DNA of 15,500 nt. Origin: Candidatus Latescibacterota bacterium. Lineage in GTDB: Bacteria; Krumholzibacteriota; Krumholzibacteriia; WVZY01; JAKEHA01. The stretch covers positions 1-15,500 of the forward strand of contig JAKEHA010000241.1 of the NCBI GenBank assembly GCA_022615275.1. Direction: 5' to 3'. The position numbers and the translations under genes are program-made. The notes under the pieces are model-generated. The model was not told where the DNA came from and made no database searches. It saw only the letters and a program-made list of their open reading frames with translations. Of this stretch, positions 8,070 to 15,324 are shown piece by piece; positions within the stretch are counted from its first letter, which is position 1, and every line of letters starts with the position of its first letter.

Positions 8070-8648
8070 ATGAGAACCACCCGCCTCGTCCTGCTTGCAA
8101 GCCTCCTGGCCGCGATGATCTTCGCGGCCGGGCAGGCCCTCTCGGGCATTCCCAACGTCGAGTTGATCACGGCACTCGCGTTCGTCTCGGGCTACCTGCT
8201 GGGGCCGCTGTTGGGCGCGACGGTGGGTGCCGCGGGCATGGGAGCGCACTCCCTGTTCAACGTGCTGGGCGCGGTGGCGCCGCCGGTGTGGTTGGCACAG
8301 GTATCGTGCTTCGCGCTGATCGGGTGCGCCGGCGGCATACTCGGTCCCGCGATCGCGCGCGCGCGCGGGCGGGTGCGGGCGGCGGCGATGGCGACGGCCA
8401 CCGGGGCCGCGCTCGTCGTCGTCTATCAGTTGGTTGTCAACGTGGTCGCGTTTTATACGTTCACGAGCGACGTCGAGGTGTGGGTGTACGTGTGGGGTGG
8501 TGTCGCCTTCGGGGCGGTGCAGGTGGCGTGGAACGCGGCCTTCTTCGCCGTGGCAATGCCCCCCATGCTGCGCGTGCTCGCGCGACACCGTCGCGAGCTG
8601 CGTCCGGGCGTTGACGGACAATCGCGCGATCCGGGGCGCCCGCGATGA
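8070..8648 (+). CDS. ECF transporter S component-like membrane protein
   Basis: This is a 192-residue hydrophobic protein with about five to six membrane helices (roughly residues 5-25, 31-57, 72-97, 106-130 and 138-165) and a basic cytoplasmic tail. The size, the block IPNVELITALAFVSGYLLGPL and the glycine-rich turn that follows are typical of substrate-binding S components of energy-coupling-factor vitamin/metal transporters. The first helix has an AxxxA pattern (Ala15-Ala19), the type of motif known to pack against the EcfT subunit. No EcfA ATPase or EcfT gene is present, so it would depend on a shared ECF module elsewhere or act alone. The ATG at 8070 is chosen because upstream sequence in this frame is arginine-rich shadow. 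Its stop overlaps the start of the receptor-like gene (ATGA at 8645-8648), which suggests joint function in uptake. The substrate cannot be told from sequence; a cobalamin-type cofactor is only a guess. Confidence 0.72.
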   Translation: MRTTRLVLLASLLAAMIFAAGQALSGIPNVELITALAFVSGYLLGPLLGATVGAAGMGAHSLFNVLGAVAPPVWLAQVSCFALIGCAGGILGPAIARARGRVRAAAMATATGAALVVVYQLVVNVVAFYTFTSDVEVWVYVWGGVAFGAVQVAWNAAFFAVAMPPMLRVLARHRRELRPGVDGQSRDPGRPR

Positions 8649-10459
8649 CGCGCGCGCGCGGGCAGGCCGCGTTCATCATGCTCGTGCTCGCACTCACACC
8701 GACCGTGTCGCGCGCGCAAGCCACCGACTCGTTGGCGGTGCGGCCAGCGAGCGGCGCGAGCTTCGGCGCGTTCGACCGCCTATCGCGCGAGTATTACCTT
8801 CGCCGCCACGCCTTCTCGCTCGACCACTTTCTCGAGTTCGAACCGGGCGGATTCCTGGTGCGCCTGGGGCCGATCGGCAACGACGCGTTGTATTCGCGCT
8901 GGGGAATCGGGCGCGGGCGCGCGCTCTTGCGCATGAACGGCATCGTGGTCAACGACCCCCAGGACGATTCGGCCCCGTTGGTGCACACACCGACGAGCGG
9001 GCTGGGCACGCTGTCGCTCGCGGGCGAGTCCGGCGTCCCCTGGATCGAAGGCGCCCTGGACATCGCGGGGTCGCCGCCGCCCAGCGGGCGTCCCCACACT
9101 TATCTCGAGCTGTCGAAGGGAAGCAACGACGTCCGCCAGCGGCGCGTGCGTTTTTCGTCGGAGGCATCGACGGTGGGCATCGACCTCGCGTACGACGAAG
9201 TGCTCGACGATGGCTATGCGTTCGACGCTTCCGGCGACGTTCCGTACACGGTCGACTACGGCAGCGCGCGCTCGCGCCAGTCGACCATCGTGCTGCGCGG
9301 TGACCCCGACGCAGCCGCGAGCTTCGAACTCGGCGCGCGCGGGTTTACCAGCACCACCCAGGGCGATCTGACCAGCAACGTCGCCGAGGGGCGCAAGAGC
9401 GGGCACCTGGTCTGGGTCGACGCGGGGGTCGCCGAGACGCGCCTGGCTTTGTATGCGCGCGGGTACAAATCCACCGCGGCGGACTCGTTGACCGAGAACG
9501 AGGCGGTGGGTGCCTTCGCGTCGTGGACGCGTACCGGTCCTGCGTCGGGCAAGATCGCGATGCGCGCGGGCGTGGAAGCGACGGACGCGTTCCAGGACGT
9601 GGGAGCGATCGCCGACGACCACCTAGTGCGCGCGACCTTCGGACTCGACGCCTCGCGCACGGTCGGCGAACGCGGCACGGTGAGCGCGGCGGCGACCGTG
9701 GCCGGCGACGAAGATACCCCCTTCGCCTGGGGCGCGCGCGCGGGTGCGCGGCGCGAGGGCGGGCGCATGGCGACGGGGCTTTCGCTCGCTCGCTCCTTCC
9801 GGATGCCGAACTTCGGCGAGCGCTATCTGCCCGCGCATACCAGCGGCGCGCGCACGCTCGCGGGTACGGCCGAGGTCGACCCCGAGGCGGCCTGGGAGGT
9901 CGCGGGCGACTGGGGCCTTCGCCTGGGAGCATCGGCCCTCAATCGCGTGCGCGCGTCGTGGATCCGTTCCGAGGGCGCCATCGCGTTCCGGCCGCGCGCG
10001 GTGGGCGCGGAAACCTGGCACGTGGCCGGCAACGCCTCGGACGCGAGTACCATGTGGTTCGTCGAGGAGCGATTCTCGGGGGACTGGAAGGCCTCCACGC
10101 TGCGCATTCGCGCCGACGCCGCGGGCCTGTACACCTCGGGCGACCGTACGGATGCATTCGCGAGCGTGCCGCGCTTCCAGACCAACGCCTCCTTCATGAT
10201 GGGCCGCGAGTTCTTCGACGCAACCAGCGCGCTCTTCGTTGGCCTGCGCTTCATGTCCGCCGATTCCCGGGTCGACTACGACGGCAACCGCTTGCCGAAT
10301 TTCCAGGTGTTGAACGTCGAGATCGAGGGTCGTTTGCTCGACGCGCGCATCTATCTGCAGTATCTGAACGTAACCGACGAGCAGTATCGAACCCAGAGCG
10401 ACTACTTGATGACGCCGGGGTCGCTGGTTTACGGTATCGAGTGGACCCTGTTCGATTGA
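8645..10459 (+). CDS. TonB-dependent receptor-like outer-membrane beta-barrel
   Basis: This is a 604-residue exported protein. The signal peptide ends at about residue 24 (VSRA before QATDS). Residues about 40-150 resemble a plug domain, with MNGIVVNDPQDDSAP recalling the plug block that precedes the barrel. The rest is alternating short beta-strands and turns. The block SFRMPNFGERYLPAH followed by LAGTAEVDPEAAWEVAGDWGL is the typical TonB-receptor sequence in which an aromatic Arg-x-Pro strand precedes a Leu-x-Pro-Glu-like turn. The chain ends in YGIEWTLFD, barrel-like but without a terminal aromatic residue. I see no clear TonB box. The length is similar to BtuB-class receptors. It would import a ligand across the outer membrane, plausibly the ligand of the overlapping S component. 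An outer-membrane porin-like protein without TonB dependence is the alternative. Confidence 0.72.
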   Translation: MTRARGQAAFIMLVLALTPTVSRAQATDSLAVRPASGASFGAFDRLSREYYLRRHAFSLDHFLEFEPGGFLVRLGPIGNDALYSRWGIGRGRALLRMNGIVVNDPQDDSAPLVHTPTSGLGTLSLAGESGVPWIEGALDIAGSPPPSGRPHTYLELSKGSNDVRQRRVRFSSEASTVGIDLAYDEVLDDGYAFDASGDVPYTVDYGSARSRQSTIVLRGDPDAAASFELGARGFTSTTQGDLTSNVAEGRKSGHLVWVDAGVAETRLALYARGYKSTAADSLTENEAVGAFASWTRTGPASGKIAMRAGVEATDAFQDVGAIADDHLVRATFGLDASRTVGERGTVSAAATVAGDEDTPFAWGARAGARREGGRMATGLSLARSFRMPNFGERYLPAHTSGARTLAGTAEVDPEAAWEVAGDWGLRLGASALNRVRASWIRSEGAIAFRPRAVGAETWHVAGNASDASTMWFVEERFSGDWKASTLRIRADAAGLYTSGDRTDAFASVPRFQTNASFMMGREFFDATSALFVGLRFMSADSRVDYDGNRLPNFQVLNVEIEGRLLDARIYLQYLNVTDEQYRTQSDYLMTPGSLVYGIEWTLFD

Positions 10460-10479
10460 TCGACTGACGTCGCTGGTTG

Positions 10480-10486
10480 GGAGGGG
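10480..10486 (+). promoter_or_regulatory. Strong ribosome-binding site of the helix-hairpin-helix gene
   Basis: GGAGGGG lies immediately before the ATG at 10490, with the GGAGG core five bases from it. This decides the start against an overlapping frame beginning at 10477. Confidence 0.6.
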
Positions 10487-10489
10487 TGG

Positions 10490-10855
10490 ATGCGGCGGAC
10501 GCTGGGGGCGGCGATCCTCATAGGCGCGCTGGGCGGCGCGACGGTTTTTTCCGGGTGGCCGGCACGCACAACCGGACCTGCCCCGGTCGAGGTCGTGTCC
10601 GCGCCCGCCGATTCCGCCCGCGCGCCCGTGCTTTTGACCGGCATCGAATTCCTACCCGATCCGCTCGCGTTTCTTTCCACCGCGCCCACCGACTCCCTCG
10701 AACTCCTACCGGGCGTTGGTCCGGTCCTTGCCAACCGCCTCGTCGCCGCGCGACGCGAGCGCGGTGCGTTCCGTTCCTGGGACGACGTCGACCGTGTGCA
10801 CGGTATCGGACCGAAGACGATTGAAAGACTGAAAGCGCTTGCCACGCAGAGGTGA
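10490..10855 (+). CDS. Membrane-anchored helix-hairpin-helix protein, ComEA-like
   Basis: This is a 121-residue protein. Residues about 5-22 form a single hydrophobic segment (signal anchor or signal peptide), followed by a Pro/Ala-rich spacer. Residues about 66-118 then carry two helix-hairpin-helix motifs, LPGVGPVLANRLV (73-85) and VHGIGPKTIERLK (103-115), with GAFRSWDDV between them. This is the arrangement of the DNA-binding domain of ComEA, which holds incoming DNA on the outer face of the inner membrane during natural transformation. The start has a strong ribosome-binding site and lies 30 bp after the receptor gene. Immediately downstream are the type IV pilus motor genes, which are needed for DNA uptake in many bacteria, so a competence role is plausible. 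No ComEC or ComF is present to confirm it. Small HhH proteins of other function share this fold. Confidence 0.8.
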   Translation: MRRTLGAAILIGALGGATVFSGWPARTTGPAPVEVVSAPADSARAPVLLTGIEFLPDPLAFLSTAPTDSLELLPGVGPVLANRLVAARRERGAFRSWDDVDRVHGIGPKTIERLKALATQR

Positions 10856-10917
10856 GCGAGGCCGAGGGTTAGCGACGCGAACTTCCGCGGCGAGCCAGAA
10901 TTGCCAATCGGGTGCGA

Positions 10918-10954
10918 GCGAGGACTTGAGCGGAGGAAAGCCCTCGGTCCTCGC
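10918..10954 (+). terminator. Hairpin after the HhH gene; possible weak terminator
   Basis: GCGAGGAC (10918-10925) and GTCCTCGC (10947-10954) are a perfect 8-bp inverted repeat, and the enclosed bases continue the stem imperfectly (GAG 10928-10930 with CTC 10943-10945). No T-tract follows, so it is not a standard intrinsic terminator. CCCTCGG (10941-10947) could pair instead with CCGAGGG at 10862-10868. It could end or process the upstream transcript; the function is unproven. Confidence 0.3.
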
Positions 10955-11061
10955 GGCGCTTGGTTGGGAAGGCGGGCCGTGGCAATTTGCACGTCGGCGC
11001 GCATGAACGCACGGCCGCGGCGATGGCTTCGCGGCGGCGTGTTTCTCGTGGTTTCCAGTCG

Positions 11062-11087
11062 CGGTGCGATCGCGCGCGGGCGCACCG
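11062..11087. promoter_or_regulatory. Inverted repeat upstream of the sigma-54 promoter, possible activator site
   Basis: CGGTGCG (11062-11068) and CGCACCG (11081-11087) form a perfect 7-bp inverted repeat with a 12-base spacer, centred about 68 bases before the predicted transcription start. Sigma-54 promoters need an enhancer-binding activator such as PilR, whose sites are usually somewhat further upstream. The GC-rich background makes a chance repeat likely. Confidence 0.2.
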
Positions 11088-11116
11088 GGCCGGGGTGCGG
11101 CGGGCGTGCAAACCCG

Positions 11117-11132
11117 TGGCACGGTAATTGCG
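11117..11132 (+). promoter_or_regulatory. Sigma-54 (-24/-12) promoter of the pilBTC operon
   Basis: TGGCACG (11117-11123), four bases, then TTGC (11128-11131) match the sigma-54 (RpoN) consensus TGGCACG-N4-TTGC exactly, with correct -24 GG to -12 GC spacing. The transcript would start near 11143, giving a leader of about 113 bases before pilB. No other exact match in this orientation was noticed in the window. Pilus genes are classically RpoN/PilR controlled, and a probable pilS gene begins at the end of this cluster. Confidence 0.8.
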
Positions 11133-11191
11133 GAATCGCGCGCAAGTTGCACAGGTTCTAACCACTTGTACGTCGTGCTCGGTCGACGGCC

Positions 11192-11225
11192 GCGACACGC
11201 TTCGGCGTCGCGGTCGCCGTGTCGC
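11192..11225 (+). other. pilB leader: alternative hairpins including a UUCG tetraloop
   Basis: GCGACACG (11192-11199) and CGTGTCGC (11218-11225) are a perfect 8-bp inverted repeat with an 18-base loop. A shorter stem, ACGC-TTCG-GCGT (11197-11208), has the very stable C(UUCG)G tetraloop and competes for bases 11197-11199. Both lie in the predicted 5' leader, ending 16 or more bases before the ribosome-binding site. Regulatory function is inference only. Confidence 0.4.
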
Positions 11226-11241
11226 TTCGGGATTCGTTGAC

Positions 11242-11248
11242 GGGAGGG
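11242..11248 (+). promoter_or_regulatory. pilB ribosome-binding site supporting a TTG start
   Basis: GGGAGGG sits seven bases before the TTG at 11256. It supports this rare start codon, which also gives the expected PilB N-terminus; no better ATG or GTG start exists at the right place. Confidence 0.7.
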
Positions 11249-11255
11249 CCAGTCT

Positions 11256-12935
11256 TTGAGAGATCGCATCGCCCAGAAGCTCGTCGAGTCTTCGCTCGTT
11301 AGCCAAGACCAGCTCGCTCGCGCCCTCGAGTCGCAACAAACGGGCGGTGGCACGCTCTCCTACAACCTGGTCAAGACCGGCGCCATCTCCGAGATGGCCT
11401 TCGCCGAGTTCATGGGCCAGGTCTACAACGTCCCCGCGGTCGACCTCGACGCGGTGCTGGTCGACCCCAACGCGGTCGACCTGATTCCGGCCGACGTCGC
11501 CACCAAGTTCCAGGTGGTGCCTCTGAAACGCGAGGGTCGCACGCTGACCCTCGCCATGGCGAACCCCGACAACATCTTCGCGATCGACGACATCAAGTTC
11601 ATCACCGGCTTCGACGTGCGCCCGGTGGTGGCCACCGAGACCGCCATCAAGCGCTGCATCGACCGCATGTACGACTCCGCCGACTCGCTCGCCACCATCA
11701 TGGGCGAGATCGAGGAGGACTTCGAGATCGTCGAAGACGCCATCGACGACGCCGACCCGACCGCGGCCGCCGCCGATGCCCCCGTCGTCAAGCTCGTCAA
11801 CAGCCTCATCTCGGACGCGGTGGGACGGGGTGCTTCCGATATTCACATCGAGCCCTACGAGAAACAACTGCGCGTGCGCTTTCGCATCGACGGCATGCTG
11901 CACGAGATGATGTCGCCACCGTTCAAGATGAAGAACGCGATCACGTCGCGCTTGAAGATCATGGCCGAGCTCGACATCGCGGAGAAGCGCGTGCCGCAGG
12001 ACGGGCGCATCAAGATCAAAATGCATGGAAAGCCGATCGATCTCCGCGTGAGCACGCTCCCCACCATCTTCGGCGAAAAGGTCGTGATGCGAATTCTCGA
12101 CCAGAGCAACCTGCAGATCGACCTGGCGCGTCTGGGTTTCCACCCCGGCGCCCTGGGACGCTTTCTGAACGCGATCGAGAGCCCGTACGGGATGGTGCTG
12201 GTCACCGGCCCCACCGGCTCGGGTAAATCGACCACGCTGTACAGCGCGCTCCAGAAGATCAACAAGATCCATTCGAACATCATGACCTGCGAGGACCCGG
12301 TCGAGTACAACATCAACGGGATCAACCAGGTCAACGTGCAGGAAGAAATTGGGCTCACATTCGCCGCGGCCCTCCGCGCCTTCCTGCGTCAGGACCCCAA
12401 CATCATCATGGTCGGTGAGATTCGAGACCTGGACACGGCGTCCATCGCCACCAAGGCCGCTCTCACCGGTCACTTGGTCTTGAGCACGCTGCACACCAAC
12501 GACGCGGCCAGCTCGATCAACCGTCTGGTCGACATGGGCATCGAGCCGTTCCTGGTCTCCAGCTCGGTGCTGCTCATCATCGCCCAGCGACTGGTGCGCC
12601 GCCTGTGCGAGAAGTGCAAGCAACCGACCAACATCCACGAGGAAGTGCTGCGCGAGCTGGGCATCATGGAGAACCCGGACGAGCTCACGCTCATGGAAGC
12701 GAAGGGCTGCCCGGTCTGCAACGACACCGGTTACAAAGGCCGCGTGGGCGTGTACGAAGTCATGGAGGTCTCACCGACCTTGCGCGAGATGATCGTCGAC
12801 CGTGCCTCCAACGCGGAGATCAAGGCGCAGGCGATCAAGGAGGGCATGCTGACTCTGCGCATGGACGGCATCGAAAAGTTCAAGACGGGGCTGACGTCGT
12901 TGGAAGAGATTTTGCGCGAGACGGCCAGTCATTAG
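11256..12935 (+). CDS. pilB: Type IV pilus assembly (extension) ATPase
   Basis: PilB is the cytoplasmic hexameric ATPase that drives pilin polymerisation. The product is 559 residues, normal for the family. The N-terminal domain (about 1-140) is the MshEN/GspE-N type, followed by an acidic linker (EIEEDFEIVEDAIDD, 151-165) and the ATPase core. Core motifs are Walker A GPTGSGKST (318-326), the Asp box CEDPVEY (345-351), Walker B IIMVGEIRD (383-391) and the His box LSTLHTNDA (409-417). Two CxxC pairs (Cys451/454 and Cys485/488) form the zinc site characteristic of extension ATPases and absent from PilT. The start is TTG with a strong ribosome-binding site. It is the first gene after the sigma-54 promoter, and pilT begins 41 bp after its stop. 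The two 24-residue MshEN repeats are recognisable but have lost several glycines. GspE is the alternative, but the pilT neighbour favours PilB. Confidence 0.96.
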   Translation: MRDRIAQKLVESSLVSQDQLARALESQQTGGGTLSYNLVKTGAISEMAFAEFMGQVYNVPAVDLDAVLVDPNAVDLIPADVATKFQVVPLKREGRTLTLAMANPDNIFAIDDIKFITGFDVRPVVATETAIKRCIDRMYDSADSLATIMGEIEEDFEIVEDAIDDADPTAAAADAPVVKLVNSLISDAVGRGASDIHIEPYEKQLRVRFRIDGMLHEMMSPPFKMKNAITSRLKIMAELDIAEKRVPQDGRIKIKMHGKPIDLRVSTLPTIFGEKVVMRILDQSNLQIDLARLGFHPGALGRFLNAIESPYGMVLVTGPTGSGKSTTLYSALQKINKIHSNIMTCEDPVEYNINGINQVNVQEEIGLTFAAALRAFLRQDPNIIMVGEIRDLDTASIATKAALTGHLVLSTLHTNDAASSINRLVDMGIEPFLVSSSVLLIIAQRLVRRLCEKCKQPTNIHEEVLRELGIMENPDELTLMEAKGCPVCNDTGYKGRVGVYEVMEVSPTLREMIVDRASNAEIKAQAIKEGMLTLRMDGIEKFKTGLTSLEEILRETASH

Positions 12936-12976
12936 GCGTCCTTCGCCACCACGGTTACCGAGGAGCGTAAACGAAC

Positions 12977-14053
12977 ATGATCAACCTTCGCGATTTGCTG
13001 CAAGAAATGATCGAAAAGGGAGCGTCGGATTTGCACCTGACGGCCGGCCTGCCGCCCATGATCCGTGTGGATGGTGAAGTTCTCCCGACCGACCGCGAGG
13101 CGCTCACCCCCGAGCAGACGCAAGCGCTCGCGTACAGCGTCTTGAACGAAGAGCAGCAAAAGCGCTTCGAAGCCGTCAAGGAGCTGGACTTCTCGTTCGG
13201 CGTCAAGGGCATGAGCCGCTTCCGCGGCAACGCCTACCTGCAGCGCGGCTGCATGGGGCTCGCGATTCGTCAGATTCCGTACGAGATCCGCACCTTCCGG
13301 GACCTCGGGCTTCCGGCCGTCATGGAGCAGCTGGCCAAGAAGCAGCAGGGACTGATCCTCGTCACGGGTGCCACCGGCAGCGGTAAGTCGACCACGCTCG
13401 CGAGCATCATCGACAAGATCAACAGCGAGCGCCGCCGCCACATCGTCACCATCGAGGATCCGGTCGAGTACATCCACCAGCACAAGAAGTGCATCGTCAA
13501 CCAGCGCGAGGTGAAGGCCGACACCGAGACCTTCTCCAACGCGCTCAAGCACGTGCTGCGGCAGGACCCCGACGTCATCCTGATCGGTGAGATGCGCGAC
13601 CAGGAGACCATGGCGGCGGCCCTGACCATCGCCGAGACGGGTCACTTGACGCTCGCGACGCTGCACACCAACTCGACCTTCGAGTCGATCAACCGCATCG
13701 TGGATACGTTCCCGCCCGGCCAGCAGAACCAGGTGCGCGCGCAGCTCGCATTCGTACTGGAAGGCGTGCTGGCCCAGCAGCTGGTGCCGCGCGCGCGCGG
13801 CAAGGGCCGCGTGCTCGTCACCGAGGTGATGGTGTGCACACCCGCCATTCGCGCGGTCATCCGCGACGACAAGGTGCATCAGATATATGGACTCATGCAG
13901 GCCGGCCAGAAGCACGGCATGCAGACCATGAACCAGGCGTTGTTCAACGCGGTCGTATCGAAGGAAATCTCGCTGGAAGAAGCGATGCGCCGCAGCCTCG
14001 ACCAAAACGAGCTGTCCACGATGCTGGGCCAGCCGGTGGGAGCGGGGCGCTAA
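12977..14053 (+). CDS. pilT: Type IV pilus retraction ATPase
   Basis: PilT is the cytoplasmic ATPase that depolymerises the pilus, powering twitching motility and, in competent bacteria, DNA uptake. The product is 358 residues, as usual for PilT. It begins with the typical MINLRDLLQEMIEKGASDLHL block, which is residues 1-21 (MINLRDLLQEM, then IEKGASDLHL). Motifs are Walker A GATGSGKST (131-139), the Asp box IEDPVEY (159-165), Walker B DVILIGEMRD (199-208) and the His box LATLHTN (226-232). A version of the retraction-specific AIRNLIRE motif, AIRAVIRD, is at 290-297, followed by KVHQI. The cysteine zinc site of PilB is absent, as expected. The ATG at 12977 follows GAGGAG (12960-12965). The C-terminal tail QNELSTMLG is typical. 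It should be co-transcribed with pilB and pilC. Confidence 0.96.
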   Translation: MINLRDLLQEMIEKGASDLHLTAGLPPMIRVDGEVLPTDREALTPEQTQALAYSVLNEEQQKRFEAVKELDFSFGVKGMSRFRGNAYLQRGCMGLAIRQIPYEIRTFRDLGLPAVMEQLAKKQQGLILVTGATGSGKSTTLASIIDKINSERRRHIVTIEDPVEYIHQHKKCIVNQREVKADTETFSNALKHVLRQDPDVILIGEMRDQETMAAALTIAETGHLTLATLHTNSTFESINRIVDTFPPGQQNQVRAQLAFVLEGVLAQQLVPRARGKGRVLVTEVMVCTPAIRAVIRDDKVHQIYGLMQAGQKHGMQTMNQALFNAVVSKEISLEEAMRRSLDQNELSTMLGQPVGAGR

Positions 14054-14093
14054 GCGCGTCCTTTGGACGCGATCTCGAAGGGGGTCTCGAACG

Positions 14094-15311
14094 ATGGCGA
14101 CGACATTCGTATGGAAGGGCCGCAGCCCGAACGGAGAGCTGCTCTCCGGCGAGTACCAGGCGGAGACCAAGGAGGACCTGGTCAGCCACCTGCGTAAGCG
14201 CAAGATCATCATTACATCCATGCGCGAGAAGGCCAAGGGAAGCTTGAACATCAAGCTGCCCGGGCAGGACCGCGTCAGCGTGAAGGACATTGGCGTGTTC
14301 ACGCGCCAGTTCGCCACCATGATCAACGCGGGTCTGCCGATGGTGCAGTGCCTCGACATTCTGGCACAGCAGACGGAAAAAGAGTTCTTCCGCACCTCGA
14401 TCGCAAAACTCATGTCGGACGTGGAAGGCGGTTCCACGCTGGCCGAGTCGATGGGGCGCAACCCCAAGGTGTTCAGCACGCTCTACGTCAACATGGTGGA
14501 AGCGGGCGAGGCGGGCGGTATTCTCGACGTCATTCTGGTGCGACTGGCGACGTTCCTGGAGAAACTAGACCAGCTGCAGCGCAAGGTCAAGAGCGCGCTC
14601 ACCTATCCGAGCGTGGTCGCGTTCGTGGCCATCATGGCGACGTGTTTCATGCTCATCTTCATCATCCCGACCTTCGCCAAGATGTTCACCGACTTCGGCG
14701 GCCAGCTGCCGACCCCGACGCGCATCGTCATGGGCTTGAGCGACTTCCTGCGCGGGTACTGGTGGTTGATCATCGCCGGGATCACCGCGTTCGTGGTCGC
14801 ACTCCAGCGCTACTACAAGACCGAAAACGGCCGCCTGGTCATCGACAAGCTCTTGTTGCGCATCCCGGTGCTCGGCACCGTCATTCGCAAGGGTGCGGTG
14901 GCGCGCTTCACGCGCACGCTGGGAACGCTCATCTCGTCCGGCGTGCCCATTCTGTCCGGCCTCGAGATCACGGCCCGCACCGCGGGCAACCGCGTGGTCG
15001 AGAACGCCGTCATCGCGACCCGCGAGAGCATCAGCCAGGGTAACACCATCGCCGAACCGTTGCGCGCGAGCGGGGTATTCCCGCCCATGGTGACGCAGAT
15101 GATCGCGGTCGGCGAGCAGACCGGCGCTCTCGACGAGATGCTGGAGAAGATCGCGACCTTTTACGACAGCGAAGTCGACACGGCCGTCGATGCGCTCACG
15201 GCCATCATCGAGCCGGTCATGATCGTAGTCATGGGTACCGTGGTCGGCGGCATGCTGGTCGCGATGTACCTGCCGATGTTCAAGCTCGTCGCCGTCGTGT
15301 CCGGCGGTTAG
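14094..15311 (+). CDS. pilC: Type IV pilus inner-membrane platform protein
   Basis: PilC is the inner-membrane platform on which PilB and PilT act. The product is 405 residues, normal for the family. A soluble N-terminal segment (FVWKGRSPNGELLSGE) leads into two T2SSF domains at about residues 68-191 and 270-393. The motifs FTRQFATMINAGLPM (69-83) and FTRTLGTLISSGVPI (272-286) mark the start of each, and EAGEAGG (136-142) and VGEQTGALDEML (339-350) lie within them. Membrane segments are at about 172-194, 222-238 and 368-393. The ATG at 14094 follows AAGGGGG (14078-14084). It lies 40 bp after pilT and is followed after 13 bp by the partial sensor-kinase-like gene. No defects are seen. Confidence 0.96.
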   Translation: MATTFVWKGRSPNGELLSGEYQAETKEDLVSHLRKRKIIITSMREKAKGSLNIKLPGQDRVSVKDIGVFTRQFATMINAGLPMVQCLDILAQQTEKEFFRTSIAKLMSDVEGGSTLAESMGRNPKVFSTLYVNMVEAGEAGGILDVILVRLATFLEKLDQLQRKVKSALTYPSVVAFVAIMATCFMLIFIIPTFAKMFTDFGGQLPTPTRIVMGLSDFLRGYWWLIIAGITAFVVALQRYYKTENGRLVIDKLLLRIPVLGTVIRKGAVARFTRTLGTLISSGVPILSGLEITARTAGNRVVENAVIATRESISQGNTIAEPLRASGVFPPMVTQMIAVGEQTGALDEMLEKIATFYDSEVDTAVDALTAIIEPVMIVVMGTVVGGMLVAMYLPMFKLVAVVSGG

Positions 15312-15324
15312 TCGAACGATCGAC

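Larger units (their letters stand above)
10856..11255 (+). other. Non-coding region between the HhH gene and pilB
   Basis: These 400 bases hold no convincing gene. An 86-codon frame starting with TTG at 10901 is arginine-rich and runs across the sigma-54 promoter, so it is rejected. In order the region contains a long imperfect hairpin (10918-10954), a 7-bp inverted repeat (11062-11087), a sigma-54 promoter (11117-11131), and a leader of about 110 bases with two mutually exclusive hairpins and a strong ribosome-binding site before the pilB start. Confidence 0.7.

Noticed and set aside
10979..10995. Second sigma-54-like site (TGGCAATTTGC)
   Set aside because: The GG to GC spacing is about four bases too short for RpoN.
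10901..11161. 86-codon plus-strand frame with TTG start in the pilB upstream gap
   Set aside because: It is Arg/Gly-rich, has no ribosome-binding site, and runs through the sigma-54 promoter.
10869..12638. 589-codon minus-strand frame opposite pilB
   Set aside because: It is opposite a complete PilB with all motifs and contains no recognisable domain.
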